This document shows positions 1 to 7,600 of a stretch of DNA of 41,403 bases, piece after piece. The DNA comes from Thermoanaerobaculia bacterium (lineage in GTDB: Bacteria > Acidobacteriota > Thermoanaerobaculia > UBA5066 > DATFVB01). Positions within the stretch are counted from its first letter, which is position 1, and each line of letters opens with the position of its first letter. The position numbers and the translations under genes are program-made. Under the pieces are notes generated by a model. It had not been told where the DNA came from. It ran no database searches and was given only the letters and a program-made list of their open reading frames with translations. The stretch covers positions 1 to 41,403 of the forward strand of contig DASTIQ010000150.1 of the NCBI GenBank assembly GCA_035717485.1, read 5' to 3'.

Positions 1-24
1 GTCCGGCTCGATGCATCGTCGCGC
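1..24 (-). repeat. Edge-truncated copy of the 3'-UTR hairpin element (copy E, after argJ)
   Basis: Only the gene-proximal end of the element is inside the window. Read on the minus strand, the argJ stop codon (29-31) is followed after 4 nt by the arm containing GCGCGACGATGCATCGAGCC, which matches the proximal arms of the copies after clpP and sucD (GCGCGGCGATGCATCG...). The rest would lie left of base 1. Orientation and distance to the stop codon match the full copies. It is a partial match over about 24 bases, so identity as a full element is inferred. Confidence 0.65.
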
Positions 25-28
25 CCAC

Positions 29-1210
29 CTACGATCTGTAGTCCGCGTTGAGGGAAACGTAGTCGTGCCCCAGGTCGCTGGCCAGCACGGTCGCCGACGC
101 CTTTCCCGCCCCGAGGTCGGCGAGGACCGGCACCCGTTCCCTCGCGAAGACCCGGGCGGCATCCCGTTCCCGGTAGGAAGCCGCGGCGCCTTCCACGACG
201 AGGCGAACCGGCCCGGCGGAGAGCTCCACTCGGCCCGTCGAGACCCGGGCGCCGCTCCGGCCGATCGCCGCGAGGATGCGCCCCCAGTTCGGGTCGCCGC
301 CGTGGAGCGCGGTCTTCACGAGGGGCGACGTCGCGATCGCGTTGGCCGCGAGCTTCGCCTCTTTCGCCGTCGCGGCGCCGCGAACCGTGATCTCCATCAC
401 GCGCGTCGCCCCCTCGCCGTCCCGCACGATCCGCCACGCGAGCTCCCCGCAGACGGTCGCGAGCGCCCGGCGGAAGTCGTCGCCGTCTTCGCCTGCGAGC
501 GGCTCGTTCCCGAGGCGCCCGGAGGCCATGAGGAGAACGCTGTCGTTGGTGGACGTGTCGCCGTCCACGGAAATCGCGTTGAACGTCGAATCGACCGCTT
601 CCCGGAGCGCCCGGCGCAGGTATTCCGGCGTGGCCGCGACGTCCGTCATCACGAACCCGAGCATGGTCGCGAGGTTCGGATGGATCATCCCCGCGCCCTT
701 CGCGAAGCCGACGATGCGGCCGCGCCGGGGCCCCAGCCGGAACGTCGCCGACGCGACCTTCGGTCCGGTGTCGGTCGTCAGGATCGCGAGCGAGGCGGCG
801 TCGATGCCTCCGGAAGAGAGCCGGGCCACCGCGTCCGGCAGCGCCGCCCGGATCTTCTCGTCCGGGAGGAGGACGCCGATCACGCCGGTGGAGGCGAGAA
901 AGACTTCGGAAGGCGGACAGCCGAGGAGGGCGGCCGTCCGCTGGCGGACTCGCGCCGCGGCCCGGGTTCCTTCCGCTCCCGTGATCGCGTTCGCGCAGCC
1001 GGAGTTGACGACGACCGCGCGGACGCGGCCGCCACTCCGGCGGAGCGCCGTCCGCGAGAGCTCGACGGGCGCGGCCGAGAAGCGGTTCTTCGTGAAGACG
1101 GCCGCCGCCGCCGACGCGCCCCCCTCGGAGACGATGAGCGCCAGGTCGGGACGCTTCTTCCGGATGCCGCTCCGGACTCCGCTCGCGAGGAACCCCTTCG
1201 GCAGCCTCAT
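29..1210 (-). CDS. argJ: Glutamate N-acetyltransferase / amino-acid acetyltransferase ArgJ
   Basis: This 393-aa protein transfers the acetyl group from N-acetylornithine to glutamate, recycling acetyl in cytoplasmic arginine synthesis; many members also use acetyl-CoA to make N-acetylglutamate. The family signature KGAGMIHPNLATMLGF is present, with the expected self-cleavage site Ala181-Thr182, where Thr182 becomes the nucleophile of the beta chain. Further family blocks are VNSGCANA (about 69-75) and DGDTSTND. The length is normal. Its ATG overlaps the argH stop by 4 nt (ATGA), so it is the last gene of the arg operon. No argA or argE is in the window, so whether it is mono- or bifunctional cannot be told from sequence alone. 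A hairpin-element end follows its stop codon. Confidence 0.96.
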   Translation of the reverse strand: MRLPKGFLASGVRSGIRKKRPDLALIVSEGGASAAAAVFTKNRFSAAPVELSRTALRRSGGRVRAVVVNSGCANAITGAEGTRAAARVRQRTAALLGCPPSEVFLASTGVIGVLLPDEKIRAALPDAVARLSSGGIDAASLAILTTDTGPKVASATFRLGPRRGRIVGFAKGAGMIHPNLATMLGFVMTDVAATPEYLRRALREAVDSTFNAISVDGDTSTNDSVLLMASGRLGNEPLAGEDGDDFRRALATVCGELAWRIVRDGEGATRVMEITVRGAATAKEAKLAANAIATSPLVKTALHGGDPNWGRILAAIGRSGARVSTGRVELSAGPVRLVVEGAAASYRERDAARVFARERVPVLADLGAGKASATVLASDLGHDYVSLNADYRS

Positions 1211-2631
1211 CGTCCCTCCTCCTTCCCGATCCTCCGCCGGGCCGCGCGCGCGGCCTGCCGCACCCGCGCCGGGGACGCGCCTCCCAGGACGCGGCGCTTC
1301 GCGAGCGACCGATCCAGGTCGAGAGCCGCGAGATCACGCGGCAGGATGCCGGGAGAAGGCGGGATCTCCGCCAGCCCGCGTCCGGACGCCAGTGCCTCCG
1401 CGACGTGGCGGCCGACCCGCGCGTGCGCTTCCCGGAACGGCACGCCCCGCGCCGCGAGGGCGTCGGCGAGCTCGGCCGCGAGAATGGCTCCCCCTTCCGC
1501 GGCCGCCCGCATCCTCGGCCGGTCGAGCGCGAGCCCGCCGACGAGCGCGGCGAGCGCGGGGAGAGCGGCGCCGAGCACCGCGCGCATCCGGAAGAGCGGC
1601 TCCTTGTCGAGCTGGAGGTCCTTGTCGTACGCGAGCGGAAGGCCCTTGAGAACCGCCAGGAACCCGGCGAGCTCGCCGACCGCGCGCCCCGCGTGGCCCC
1701 GCACGAGCTCGAGGACGTCGGGATTCTTCTTGTGCGGGAGCCTCGACGACCCGGTCGCGAGCGCGTCGGGCAGCTCGACGAATCCGGCCTCGTCGGAGGA
1801 GAAGAAGATCAGATCCTCGGCCAGCCGGGAGAGGTGCGAGAGGAGCAGCGCTCCCGCATAGAGATAATCCGCCGCTCCGTCCCGGTCGGAAACCGCGTCG
1901 AGCGAGTTCGCCGTCGGCCGCGCGAATTCGAGCTCCCGCGCGAGCGTCGCCCGGTCCACGGCGACCGGCGACCCCGAGAGCGCCCCGGATCCGAGGGGGC
2001 ATTCGTCGGCGCGCGCCGCCGCCTCCCGAAGACGAGAGGCGTCCCGGAGCAGCATCTCGACGTACGCCAGGCACCAGTGGCCGAACGTCACCGGTTCCGC
2101 GCGCTTCGCGTGCGTATATCCGGGCATCGCCGTCGCCGCCTCCTCCTCGCCGCGGCGCGCGAGGACGGCGGCGATCGAGAGAACGTGCGCGCGCGCCTCG
2201 CGGAACGCCTCGCGCAGCCAGAGCCGCAGGTCGGTCGCGACCTGGTCGTTGCGCGAACGGCCCGTGTGGAGCTTGCCGGCCGCCTTCCCCGACGTCTTCG
2301 CGATCGACGCCTCGACGAAGGCGTGCACGTCCTCGTGGTCCGCGGGCGCCGCCGGGGCGCCGGCGCGCGCCACCCGCTCGAGCGCGCGGGCGAGGCGCGT
2401 CTGTTCGGCCCGGGTGATCGCGCCCGCTCTCCGGAGCGCCCCGGCCCATGCGATCGAGCCCCGCACGTCGTGCGCGAGGAGCTCGCGGTCGAAGGCGAAC
2501 GAGTCGTTGAAGCGGCGGAGCTCCTCCGACGGGCGATCGGCGAAGCGGCCACCCCAGAGGTCCCGTCGCTCCGCGCTTGCTCGGGGGACGGGAGATCGCG
2601 GCGCCTTTCGTCCGCGACGGTCTTTCGCCAT
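1207..2631 (-). CDS. argH: Argininosuccinate lyase ArgH
   Basis: This 474-aa enzyme of the fumarase/aspartase superfamily splits argininosuccinate into arginine and fumarate, the last step of arginine synthesis. Visible motifs are HTGRSRNDQ (about 122-130), GYTH with a conserved His (171-174), and the superfamily signature GSSRLPHKKNPD (294-305). The signature departs slightly from the usual GSSxMPQKKNPD. The chosen ATG at 2631 gives TGATG with the argG stop, a one-base overlap typical of coupled translation. The same frame stays open far upstream under argG, but that is GC-rich read-through and not part of the protein. The first 20 or so residues are basic and not conserved, so a slightly later start cannot be excluded. 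Confidence 0.96.
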   Translation of the reverse strand: MAKDRRGRKAPRSPVPRASAERRDLWGGRFADRPSEELRRFNDSFAFDRELLAHDVRGSIAWAGALRRAGAITRAEQTRLARALERVARAGAPAAPADHEDVHAFVEASIAKTSGKAAGKLHTGRSRNDQVATDLRLWLREAFREARAHVLSIAAVLARRGEEEAATAMPGYTHAKRAEPVTFGHWCLAYVEMLLRDASRLREAAARADECPLGSGALSGSPVAVDRATLARELEFARPTANSLDAVSDRDGAADYLYAGALLLSHLSRLAEDLIFFSSDEAGFVELPDALATGSSRLPHKKNPDVLELVRGHAGRAVGELAGFLAVLKGLPLAYDKDLQLDKEPLFRMRAVLGAALPALAALVGGLALDRPRMRAAAEGGAILAAELADALAARGVPFREAHARVGRHVAEALASGRGLAEIPPSPGILPRDLAALDLDRSLAKRRVLGGASPARVRQAARAARRRIGKEEGR

Positions 2632-3869
2632 CAGCGTTCTCCGCCGGCGCGCCGGGGCTCCGGGACCTCGATCGGCGCGAGTCGCCGCCGGCCGCGCGTC
2701 GGGAGCCCGAAGAGCCGGATGAATCCCGCGGCGTCGGCGGGGGTGTAGCCCGCCATGTCGAACGACGCCAGAGCCGGGTTGTAGAGCGAAGAGGCCGACG
2801 CCCGGCTCACGACCGACGCCGATCCCTTGAAGAGCTTCACCACGACGCGGCCGTTGACGTTGGCGGCGAGTGACTCGAAGAACGCGTCGAGCGACTCCCG
2901 CAGGGGCGAGAACCACTGGCCGTAATACACGATTTCCGCGTAGCGCATCGCGAGCCGGTCCTTCTCGTGCGCGGAGTCGCGGTCGAGCGTGATCGACTCC
3001 AGCGCCCGGAGCGCCGCGACGAGGATCGTCCCGCCCGGCGTCTCGTAGACGCCGCGGGACTTGATGCCCACGAGCCGGTTCTCGACGAGGTCGACGCGTC
3101 CGACGCCGTGCCGCCCCCCGACCGCGTTCAGCCGCTCGATCAGCGCGGCCGGAGACAGGGCCTCGCCGTCGACCGCCACCGGAAATCCCTCTTCGAACGC
3201 GATCTCGACCCGCTCGGGAACTCCGGGAGCGTCCTCCGGCGCGACCGTCAGACGGTAGATCCCGGGCTCCGGCTCCCACGACGGATCCTCCAGGCGGCCC
3301 CCTTCGTGGGAGATGTGCCAGAGGTTCCGGTCGCGGGAATACGGGTCCTTCCGGGTGACGGGGACGGGGATCCCGCGCGACGCCGCGAACTCGATGGCGT
3401 CCTCGCGCGATCCGATCGACCACTCTCGCCAGGGTGCGATCACCGAGAGCTCGGGAGCGAGCGCCTGGTAGGCGAGCTCGAAGCGGACCTGGTCGTTCCC
3501 CTTGCCGGTGCACCCGTGAGCGAGCGCGTCGCACCCGGTCTCGAGCGCGGCCTCGACCTGCTTCAACGCGATGAGCGGGCGGGCCGCCGCGGTCCCGAGG
3601 AGGTATTCGCGCTCGTAGATCGCGCCCGACCGGAGGAGCGGAAAGAGATACTCGCGGGCGAACTCCTCCCGCGCGTCGACGAGCCGGAAGTCCGCGGCCC
3701 CCGTGCGCCGCGCCTTCTCGGCGAGGCCGCGGGTCTCCTCCTGCTGGCCGACGTCGACGGCGACCGCGACGACCTCGCAGCCGTAGTTCTCCTTGAGCCA
3801 GGGAATGATGATCGAGGTGTCGAGCCCTCCCGAATAGGCGAGCGCGGCGCGGCGAACGGACGTCTTCAT
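2631..3869 (-). CDS. argG: Argininosuccinate synthase ArgG
   Basis: This 412-aa ATP-dependent ligase joins citrulline and aspartate to argininosuccinate in the cytoplasm. The N-terminal PP-loop ATP site is clear (AYSGGLDTS, 11-19). The citrulline/aspartate-binding block HGCTGKGNDQVRFE lies near 118-131, and family blocks such as DPYSRDRNLWHISHEGG and GIKSRGVYETPGG follow. Length is normal for the family. The ATG at 3869 overlaps the argD stop by 4 nt (ATGA), and the stop overlaps the argH start. Citrulline must come from an ornithine carbamoyltransferase (argF), which is not in this window. Confidence 0.97.
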   Translation of the reverse strand: MKTSVRRAALAYSGGLDTSIIIPWLKENYGCEVVAVAVDVGQQEETRGLAEKARRTGAADFRLVDAREEFAREYLFPLLRSGAIYEREYLLGTAAARPLIALKQVEAALETGCDALAHGCTGKGNDQVRFELAYQALAPELSVIAPWREWSIGSREDAIEFAASRGIPVPVTRKDPYSRDRNLWHISHEGGRLEDPSWEPEPGIYRLTVAPEDAPGVPERVEIAFEEGFPVAVDGEALSPAALIERLNAVGGRHGVGRVDLVENRLVGIKSRGVYETPGGTILVAALRALESITLDRDSAHEKDRLAMRYAEIVYYGQWFSPLRESLDAFFESLAANVNGRVVVKLFKGSASVVSRASASSLYNPALASFDMAGYTPADAAGFIRLFGLPTRGRRRLAPIEVPEPRRAGGER

Positions 3870-5155
3870 GCGGGAACCTCCTCGAGAAGGGTTTCGTCGA
3901 GCGCCCGCACGAAGGCGGCGAGCGCCGTTCTGGGAACGACGTACGGCGGCAGGAGCCGGAGCACGCGCTCGCGCGCGGTTCCGACCACGAAGCCGCGATC
4001 GAGCAAACGGCGGGCGACCGGTCCCGAAGGGCGGTCGAGCTCGATTCCCCACATCAAGCCCGCTCCGCGCACCTCGCGGACGGACCGGTTCCGGCGCGCG
4101 AGCCGCGACAGCGCCGCTCCGAGGAAGCGGCCGAGGCCGCGGATGCGGGCGAGCAGTTCCCGCTCCTCGATCTCGTCGAGGAACGCGAGCCCCAGCCGGC
4201 AGGCGAGCGGGTTTCCGCCGAACGTCGTTCCGTGATGCCCCGGCCGCACGGCGCCCGCGAGCCTCTCGCCGACGACGACCGCGCCCAGCGGGAGCCCGCC
4301 GCCGAGCGCCTTCGCGAGGGTGACGGCATCCGGCAGCACGCCGGCCCGCTCGAACGCGAAGAGCGTCCCCGTCCGTCCGAGCCCGCACTGGATTTCGTCG
4401 AAGATCAGCACGGCGCCGGTCCGGTCGGCGGCCTCCCGGGCCGAGCGCAGGAACGCGTCGGTGAGGGGGACGATCCCCGCCTCGCCCATGACCGGCTCGA
4501 GGAGGATCGCCGATGTTTCTTCCGAAACGGCGCGCCGCAGCGCCTCCGGATCGTTCGGTGGAACGAATCGGGCCCCCGGCACGAGGGGAACGAACGGCCG
4601 CCGGTAATCCTCGTGACCGGTCACGGAGAGCGCGCCGAAGGTTCGCCCGTGGAAGCTTTCCTCGACGGCGACGACCCCGGCGCGGCCGGGGTTGGCGAGG
4701 CGGGCGAGCTTCAGCGCGGCTTCGATGGCTTCGGTGCCGCTGTTGCAGAAGAACGCCTTCGAGAGGCCCGACGCGCGCACGAGACGCTCGGCGAGCAACC
4801 CCTGCGCCGGGTGGTAGTAGAGATTCGAGAGATGCCAGACGCCGCGCGAGCCTTCCGCGAGAGCGCGGACGAGCCTCGGATGGCGCGAGCCCAGAGCGTT
4901 GACCGCGATCCCGGCCAGGAGATCCCAGTATTCCTTTCCGGCGGCGTCGACGAGCCGGGCGCCCCGCCCCGACCGCGGATGAAACGGAGTACGAGCGTAC
5001 GTTCCCAGCACGAACCCGCGATCGCGGGCCTCGACCTCGGCGGGCGCTTCCGCGGAGTCCGACGCGGCCGCGGCGGCGTCAGGCGGCTCCGGCTGCACGG
5101 CGTCAGGCCGCGACAAGAGAAGTCCCTCCCGTCCGTCCGTCGAGGACGTCGGCAT
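3866..5155 (-). CDS. argD: Acetylornithine aminotransferase ArgD (class III PLP)
   Basis: This PLP enzyme, 429 aa as drawn, converts N-acetylglutamate semialdehyde to N-acetylornithine. Conserved features are NSGTEAIEAALKLAR (about 138-152), ESFHGRT (166-172), the PLP-binding acidic block FDEIQCGLGRTG (252-263) and the Schiff-base lysine in TLAKALGGGLPLG (Lys282). The stop overlaps the argG start (ATGA). The start is uncertain: ATG at 5155 overlaps argB by 53 nt and gives a low-complexity Ala/Asp/Glu-rich leader of about 45 residues before the conserved region. A TTG at 5116, preceded by GGGAGG on the minus strand, or a GTG at 5098 would remove most of the overlap. Some members also act on succinyl-DAP. 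Confidence 0.94.
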   Translation of the reverse strand: MPTSSTDGREGLLLSRPDAVQPEPPDAAAAASDSAEAPAEVEARDRGFVLGTYARTPFHPRSGRGARLVDAAGKEYWDLLAGIAVNALGSRHPRLVRALAEGSRGVWHLSNLYYHPAQGLLAERLVRASGLSKAFFCNSGTEAIEAALKLARLANPGRAGVVAVEESFHGRTFGALSVTGHEDYRRPFVPLVPGARFVPPNDPEALRRAVSEETSAILLEPVMGEAGIVPLTDAFLRSAREAADRTGAVLIFDEIQCGLGRTGTLFAFERAGVLPDAVTLAKALGGGLPLGAVVVGERLAGAVRPGHHGTTFGGNPLACRLGLAFLDEIEERELLARIRGLGRFLGAALSRLARRNRSVREVRGAGLMWGIELDRPSGPVARRLLDRGFVVGTARERVLRLLPPYVVPRTALAAFVRALDETLLEEVPA

Positions 5156-5894
5156 GCCGGTCCGGACCGGCGATCACGATCTCTTCGACTCCCTGGGCGA
5201 TCGCGTCGAGCGCGGCCGCGAGCTTCGGCCTCATCCCCCCCGAGGCGGCTCCGGAGACCAGCAGCTGCTGCGCGGCGGCCGCCGTGAGACGCGGCAGCGT
5301 CCGCCCGGATCCGTCGCGCACTCCTTCGACGTCCGTGAAGAAGATGAGACGCGCCGAGCCCAGAGCCGCCGCAACGGCGGCCGCAGCCGTGTCGGCGTTC
5401 AGGTTCAGGATCCCTCCTTCGCGGCCGGCGGCCAGCGGAGCGAGGACCGGCAGGAGTCCCGCATCCAGCAGCGCCCGGAGCGCGCCCGGCCACGCCCGCG
5501 GCGCGGTTCCGACGAGGCCCAGCTCGACGCCGTCGACCGGCGGATGGAGCTCCGCCACGAGCGTTCCCCCATCCACGCCGGAAAGACCCGCGGCCGCGAT
5601 GCCGAGCGAGCGGAGCTCGTCGACGAGACCCTTGTTGACGATTCCGGCGAGGACGGCGACGACCGCCTCCAGCGTGGCGGGACCGGTGACCCGCAGGCCG
5701 CGATGGACGCTCCGCGTCAGTCCCAGGGCCGAAAGGTGCTCGTCGATCTTCTTTCCCCCGCCGTGCACGACGACGACGGGTGTCCCCGCTTCCCACGCGC
5801 GCGCGACCGCGCCGATCGCTCGGCGGCGAAGGGCCGCGTTCTCGAGCAGGCTGCCACCGAGCTTGACGACCCACGGACGTTCCCCGACGTTCAT
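5103..5894 (-). CDS. argB: Acetylglutamate kinase ArgB
   Basis: This 263-aa kinase of the amino-acid kinase family phosphorylates N-acetylglutamate, the second step of arginine synthesis and often the site of arginine feedback. The phosphate-binding lysine lies in VVKLGGSLL (about 9-17), the glycine-rich VVHGGGKKI at 42-50, and the substrate-binding NLNADTAA at about 164-171, with FTDVEGV near 186-192. The length is close to the arginine-insensitive type. I did not see the long N-terminal helix of arginine-sensitive hexameric forms, which would need an alignment to confirm. ATG at 5894 overlaps the argC stop by 4 nt. Confidence 0.96.
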   Translation of the reverse strand: MNVGERPWVVKLGGSLLENAALRRRAIGAVARAWEAGTPVVVVHGGGKKIDEHLSALGLTRSVHRGLRVTGPATLEAVVAVLAGIVNKGLVDELRSLGIAAAGLSGVDGGTLVAELHPPVDGVELGLVGTAPRAWPGALRALLDAGLLPVLAPLAAGREGGILNLNADTAAAAVAAALGSARLIFFTDVEGVRDGSGRTLPRLTAAAAQQLLVSGAASGGMRPKLAAALDAIAQGVEEIVIAGPDRHADVLDGRTGGTSLVAA

Positions 5895-6925
5895 GCCAGT
5901 CCCTCCTCTTCGGGAAATCCCGCCATCCGGTTGAAGTTCTGAACCGCCTGCGACGCGGCGCCCTTCAGCAGGTTGTCGAGAACGCTGACCACGACGCCGC
6001 GCCGGCCCCCCGCGAAGACGGCGAAGCCGATCTCGGCGCGGGGCGTTCCGACGACCGCCTTCAGCTCCGGAAGCTCCCCCGCCGGCAGGACCCGCACGAA
6101 GCGGCTGCGGGCGTACGCGGCGCCGAAAGCGGCGGCGAGCTCCTCGGCCGACGTCTCCCCGGCAAAGCCCAGGTGGAGCGTCGAGAGGATTCCGCGGGGG
6201 ACCGGGAGCAGGTGCGGAACGAAACAGAGATCGACCGGCTCGGTGCCGAGGTGCCTCCGGATTTCCGGTTCGTGGCGGTGCGTTCCCGCGGCGTAGGCCT
6301 TCGCGTTTCCGAAGAGCTCCGTGAACGACCAGGCGAAGTCGGCCTTCTTGCCGGCCCCCGAAACGCCGCTCTTGCTGTCGCAGACGACGGGCTGGGCGCG
6401 GTCGAGAAAGCGGAGAACCGGTTTGAGAGCGAGAAGAGCGGACGTCGCATAGCACCCGGGGTTCGCGACGAGCCGGGCCGTCTCGAGCTCGCCATCGCAC
6501 CATTCCGTCAGGCCGTAGACCGCACCCGGCAGCAGGCCGGGGACCGGGTGCGCGAAACCGTACCAGCGGGGGTACTCGGCGGCCGGGAGACGAAAGGCGC
6601 CCGACAGATCCACCACCCGGACGCCCGGCAGACGGTCGAGGATCTCCGGAACGACTTCCGCGGAAATTTCGTGGGGCGTGGCGAGAAACACGAAGTCGGG
6701 TTCGCCCGCGAGGAGCGCGTCGACCGTGAACGGCGCCGCGTCCGGCCCCGGCGCGCCCGCGAGCGCCGGATGGAGGCCTCCGAACGGCACGGCGCCGCCG
6801 CCGGCGCCCGAGAAGATGCCGCCCCACCGGACGCCCCGATGGCGGGCGAGAATCGCCGCGAGCTCCCCCCCGGCGTAGCCGGTCGCCCCGACGATCGATA
6901 CACGTTTGCCCTGCAGCTCTTTCAA
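5891..6925 (-). CDS. argC: N-acetyl-gamma-glutamyl-phosphate reductase ArgC
   Basis: This 344-aa NADPH-dependent dehydrogenase reduces acetylglutamyl-phosphate to the semialdehyde, the third step of arginine synthesis. The N-terminal Rossmann motif is VSIVGATGYAGGEL (9-22). The catalytic cysteine is Cys158 in VANPGCYAT, and the family blocks SKSGVSGAGKK and HRHEPEI are present. Length fits the long (type 1) ArgC family. It begins 27 nt after the argR stop, with no hairpin or promoter-like sequence seen between them, so argR and argC are probably cotranscribed. Its stop overlaps the argB start (ATGA). Confidence 0.97.
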   Translation of the reverse strand: MKELQGKRVSIVGATGYAGGELAAILARHRGVRWGGIFSGAGGGAVPFGGLHPALAGAPGPDAAPFTVDALLAGEPDFVFLATPHEISAEVVPEILDRLPGVRVVDLSGAFRLPAAEYPRWYGFAHPVPGLLPGAVYGLTEWCDGELETARLVANPGCYATSALLALKPVLRFLDRAQPVVCDSKSGVSGAGKKADFAWSFTELFGNAKAYAAGTHRHEPEIRRHLGTEPVDLCFVPHLLPVPRGILSTLHLGFAGETSAEELAAAFGAAYARSRFVRVLPAGELPELKAVVGTPRAEIGFAVFAGGRRGVVVSVLDNLLKGAASQAVQNFNRMAGFPEEEGLA

Positions 6926-6952
6926 TCCGGCATCCTTTCGAGGAACGCCGGT

Positions 6953-7483
6953 TCAGGAACGCTTCGATCGGCGCGGCTGCGCCGACCGGATTCGAGGCTT
7001 GGCGTCGGTCGAGATCAGGGACCGCAGACGATGGGTGAGGCGGGCCGCGGCAGCCGCCGAGCGGGTTGCCAGGAAAATCGTGTCGTCGCCCGAGACCGTC
7101 CCGACCACCTCGGGCAGAGCCGCCTCGTCGAGGGCGCGGGCCACCGGCGACGCGTCCGCCGGCGGCGTCCGGAGAACGACGAGCGACGAGGCCGTCTCGA
7201 CCCGGAGGACGAACTCGCGGACGACGCGGCTGAGCTTCTCCTCCCGTCTTTCCGGGCGCGCCGGCTCCTCCGCCGCGGACGGCGAGGACGCCTCGGCCCG
7301 CGCGGCGGCGACCGGGAGCACGTAGCCGGCTGGGCCCTTGGCGACCCCGAGCTCGCGAAGATCGCGGGAGACGGTCGGCTGGGCCGCCGGATATCCGCGG
7401 TGGCGGAGGAGGCGCTGCAGCTCGTCCTGGGAGCGGATCGTCGCTTCCCGGATGATCCGGAGCATCTCGTCGCGGCGGCGCAT
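6953..7483 (-). CDS. argR: Arginine repressor ArgR
   Basis: This 176-aa repressor of arginine biosynthesis is the first gene of the operon. The N-terminal winged-helix DNA-binding domain includes the family blocks TIRSQDELQRLL and AAQPTVSRDLRELG. The C-terminal domain, which trimerises and binds arginine, has SLVVLRTPPADASPVARALDEA and the conserved GTVSGDDTIFL. An Ala/Glu-rich linker joins them, and a basic tail of about 20 residues (ending RRSKRS) is longer than usual. I chose ATG 7483 rather than the in-frame GTG at 7516. The GTG would put the promoter -10 and both ARG boxes at or inside the start. Autoregulation is inferred from those sites. Confidence 0.93.
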   Translation of the reverse strand: MRRRDEMLRIIREATIRSQDELQRLLRHRGYPAAQPTVSRDLRELGVAKGPAGYVLPVAAARAEASSPSAAEEPARPERREEKLSRVVREFVLRVETASSLVVLRTPPADASPVARALDEAALPEVVGTVSGDDTIFLATRSAAAAARLTHRLRSLISTDAKPRIRSAQPRRSKRS

Positions 7484-7496
7484 CGTGGCGCCGATC

Positions 7497-7528
7497 GAAT
7501 AAGTATTCACCAACACGAATTTTTATTG
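7497..7528 (-). promoter_or_regulatory. Tandem ARG boxes (ArgR operator)
   Basis: Two palindromic sites match the core of the known ARG box (TGAAT-wwww-ATTCA). Site 1 at 7497-7508 is GAATAAGTATTC with intact GAAT/ATTC arms. Site 2 at 7517-7528 is GAATTTTTATTG with one arm base changed. Their centres are 20 bp apart, close to the 21-bp spacing of paired ARG boxes in enterobacteria. They cover the -10 region and start of the predicted arg promoter, so bound ArgR would block transcription. This is a pattern match to an established operator, with the function inferred. Confidence 0.8.
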
Positions 7529-7547
7529 ATCACATCCCCGGTGTCAA
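7520..7547 (-). promoter_or_regulatory. Predicted sigma-70 promoter of the arg operon
   Basis: On the minus strand a perfect -35 hexamer TTGACA (7542-7547) is followed by a 16-bp spacer and TAAAAA (7520-7525) as the -10. Transcription would begin near 7512, leaving a leader of about 30 nt before the argR ATG. This is one of the few AT-rich patches in the region. The divergent kinase gene starts at 7601, and I see no equally clear promoter for it. Confidence 0.7.
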
Positions 7548-7600
7548 GGGAAAAACGAGGGGCGGGCGCCCGTGCTCCGACGAGCGATAAACTCGTTCCC

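Noticed and set aside
11-1861. Long plus-strand open frame antisense to argJ and argH (and many similar ones across the window)
   Set aside because: High-GC shadow of a real gene: Arg/Ala/Pro-rich, no domains, no Shine-Dalgarno, and the opposite strand carries clear enzyme motifs.
2632-3534. Upstream extension of the argH frame, as if argH were a 775-aa fusion
   Set aside because: The extra part lies in another frame of argG on the same strand and is low-complexity Arg/Gly-rich; argG motifs are unambiguous. No frameshift or fusion is needed.
7484-7516. GTG start for argR adding 11 residues
   Set aside because: It would place the predicted -10 box and both ARG boxes at or inside the coding start; the ATG at 7483 matches the family N-terminus better.
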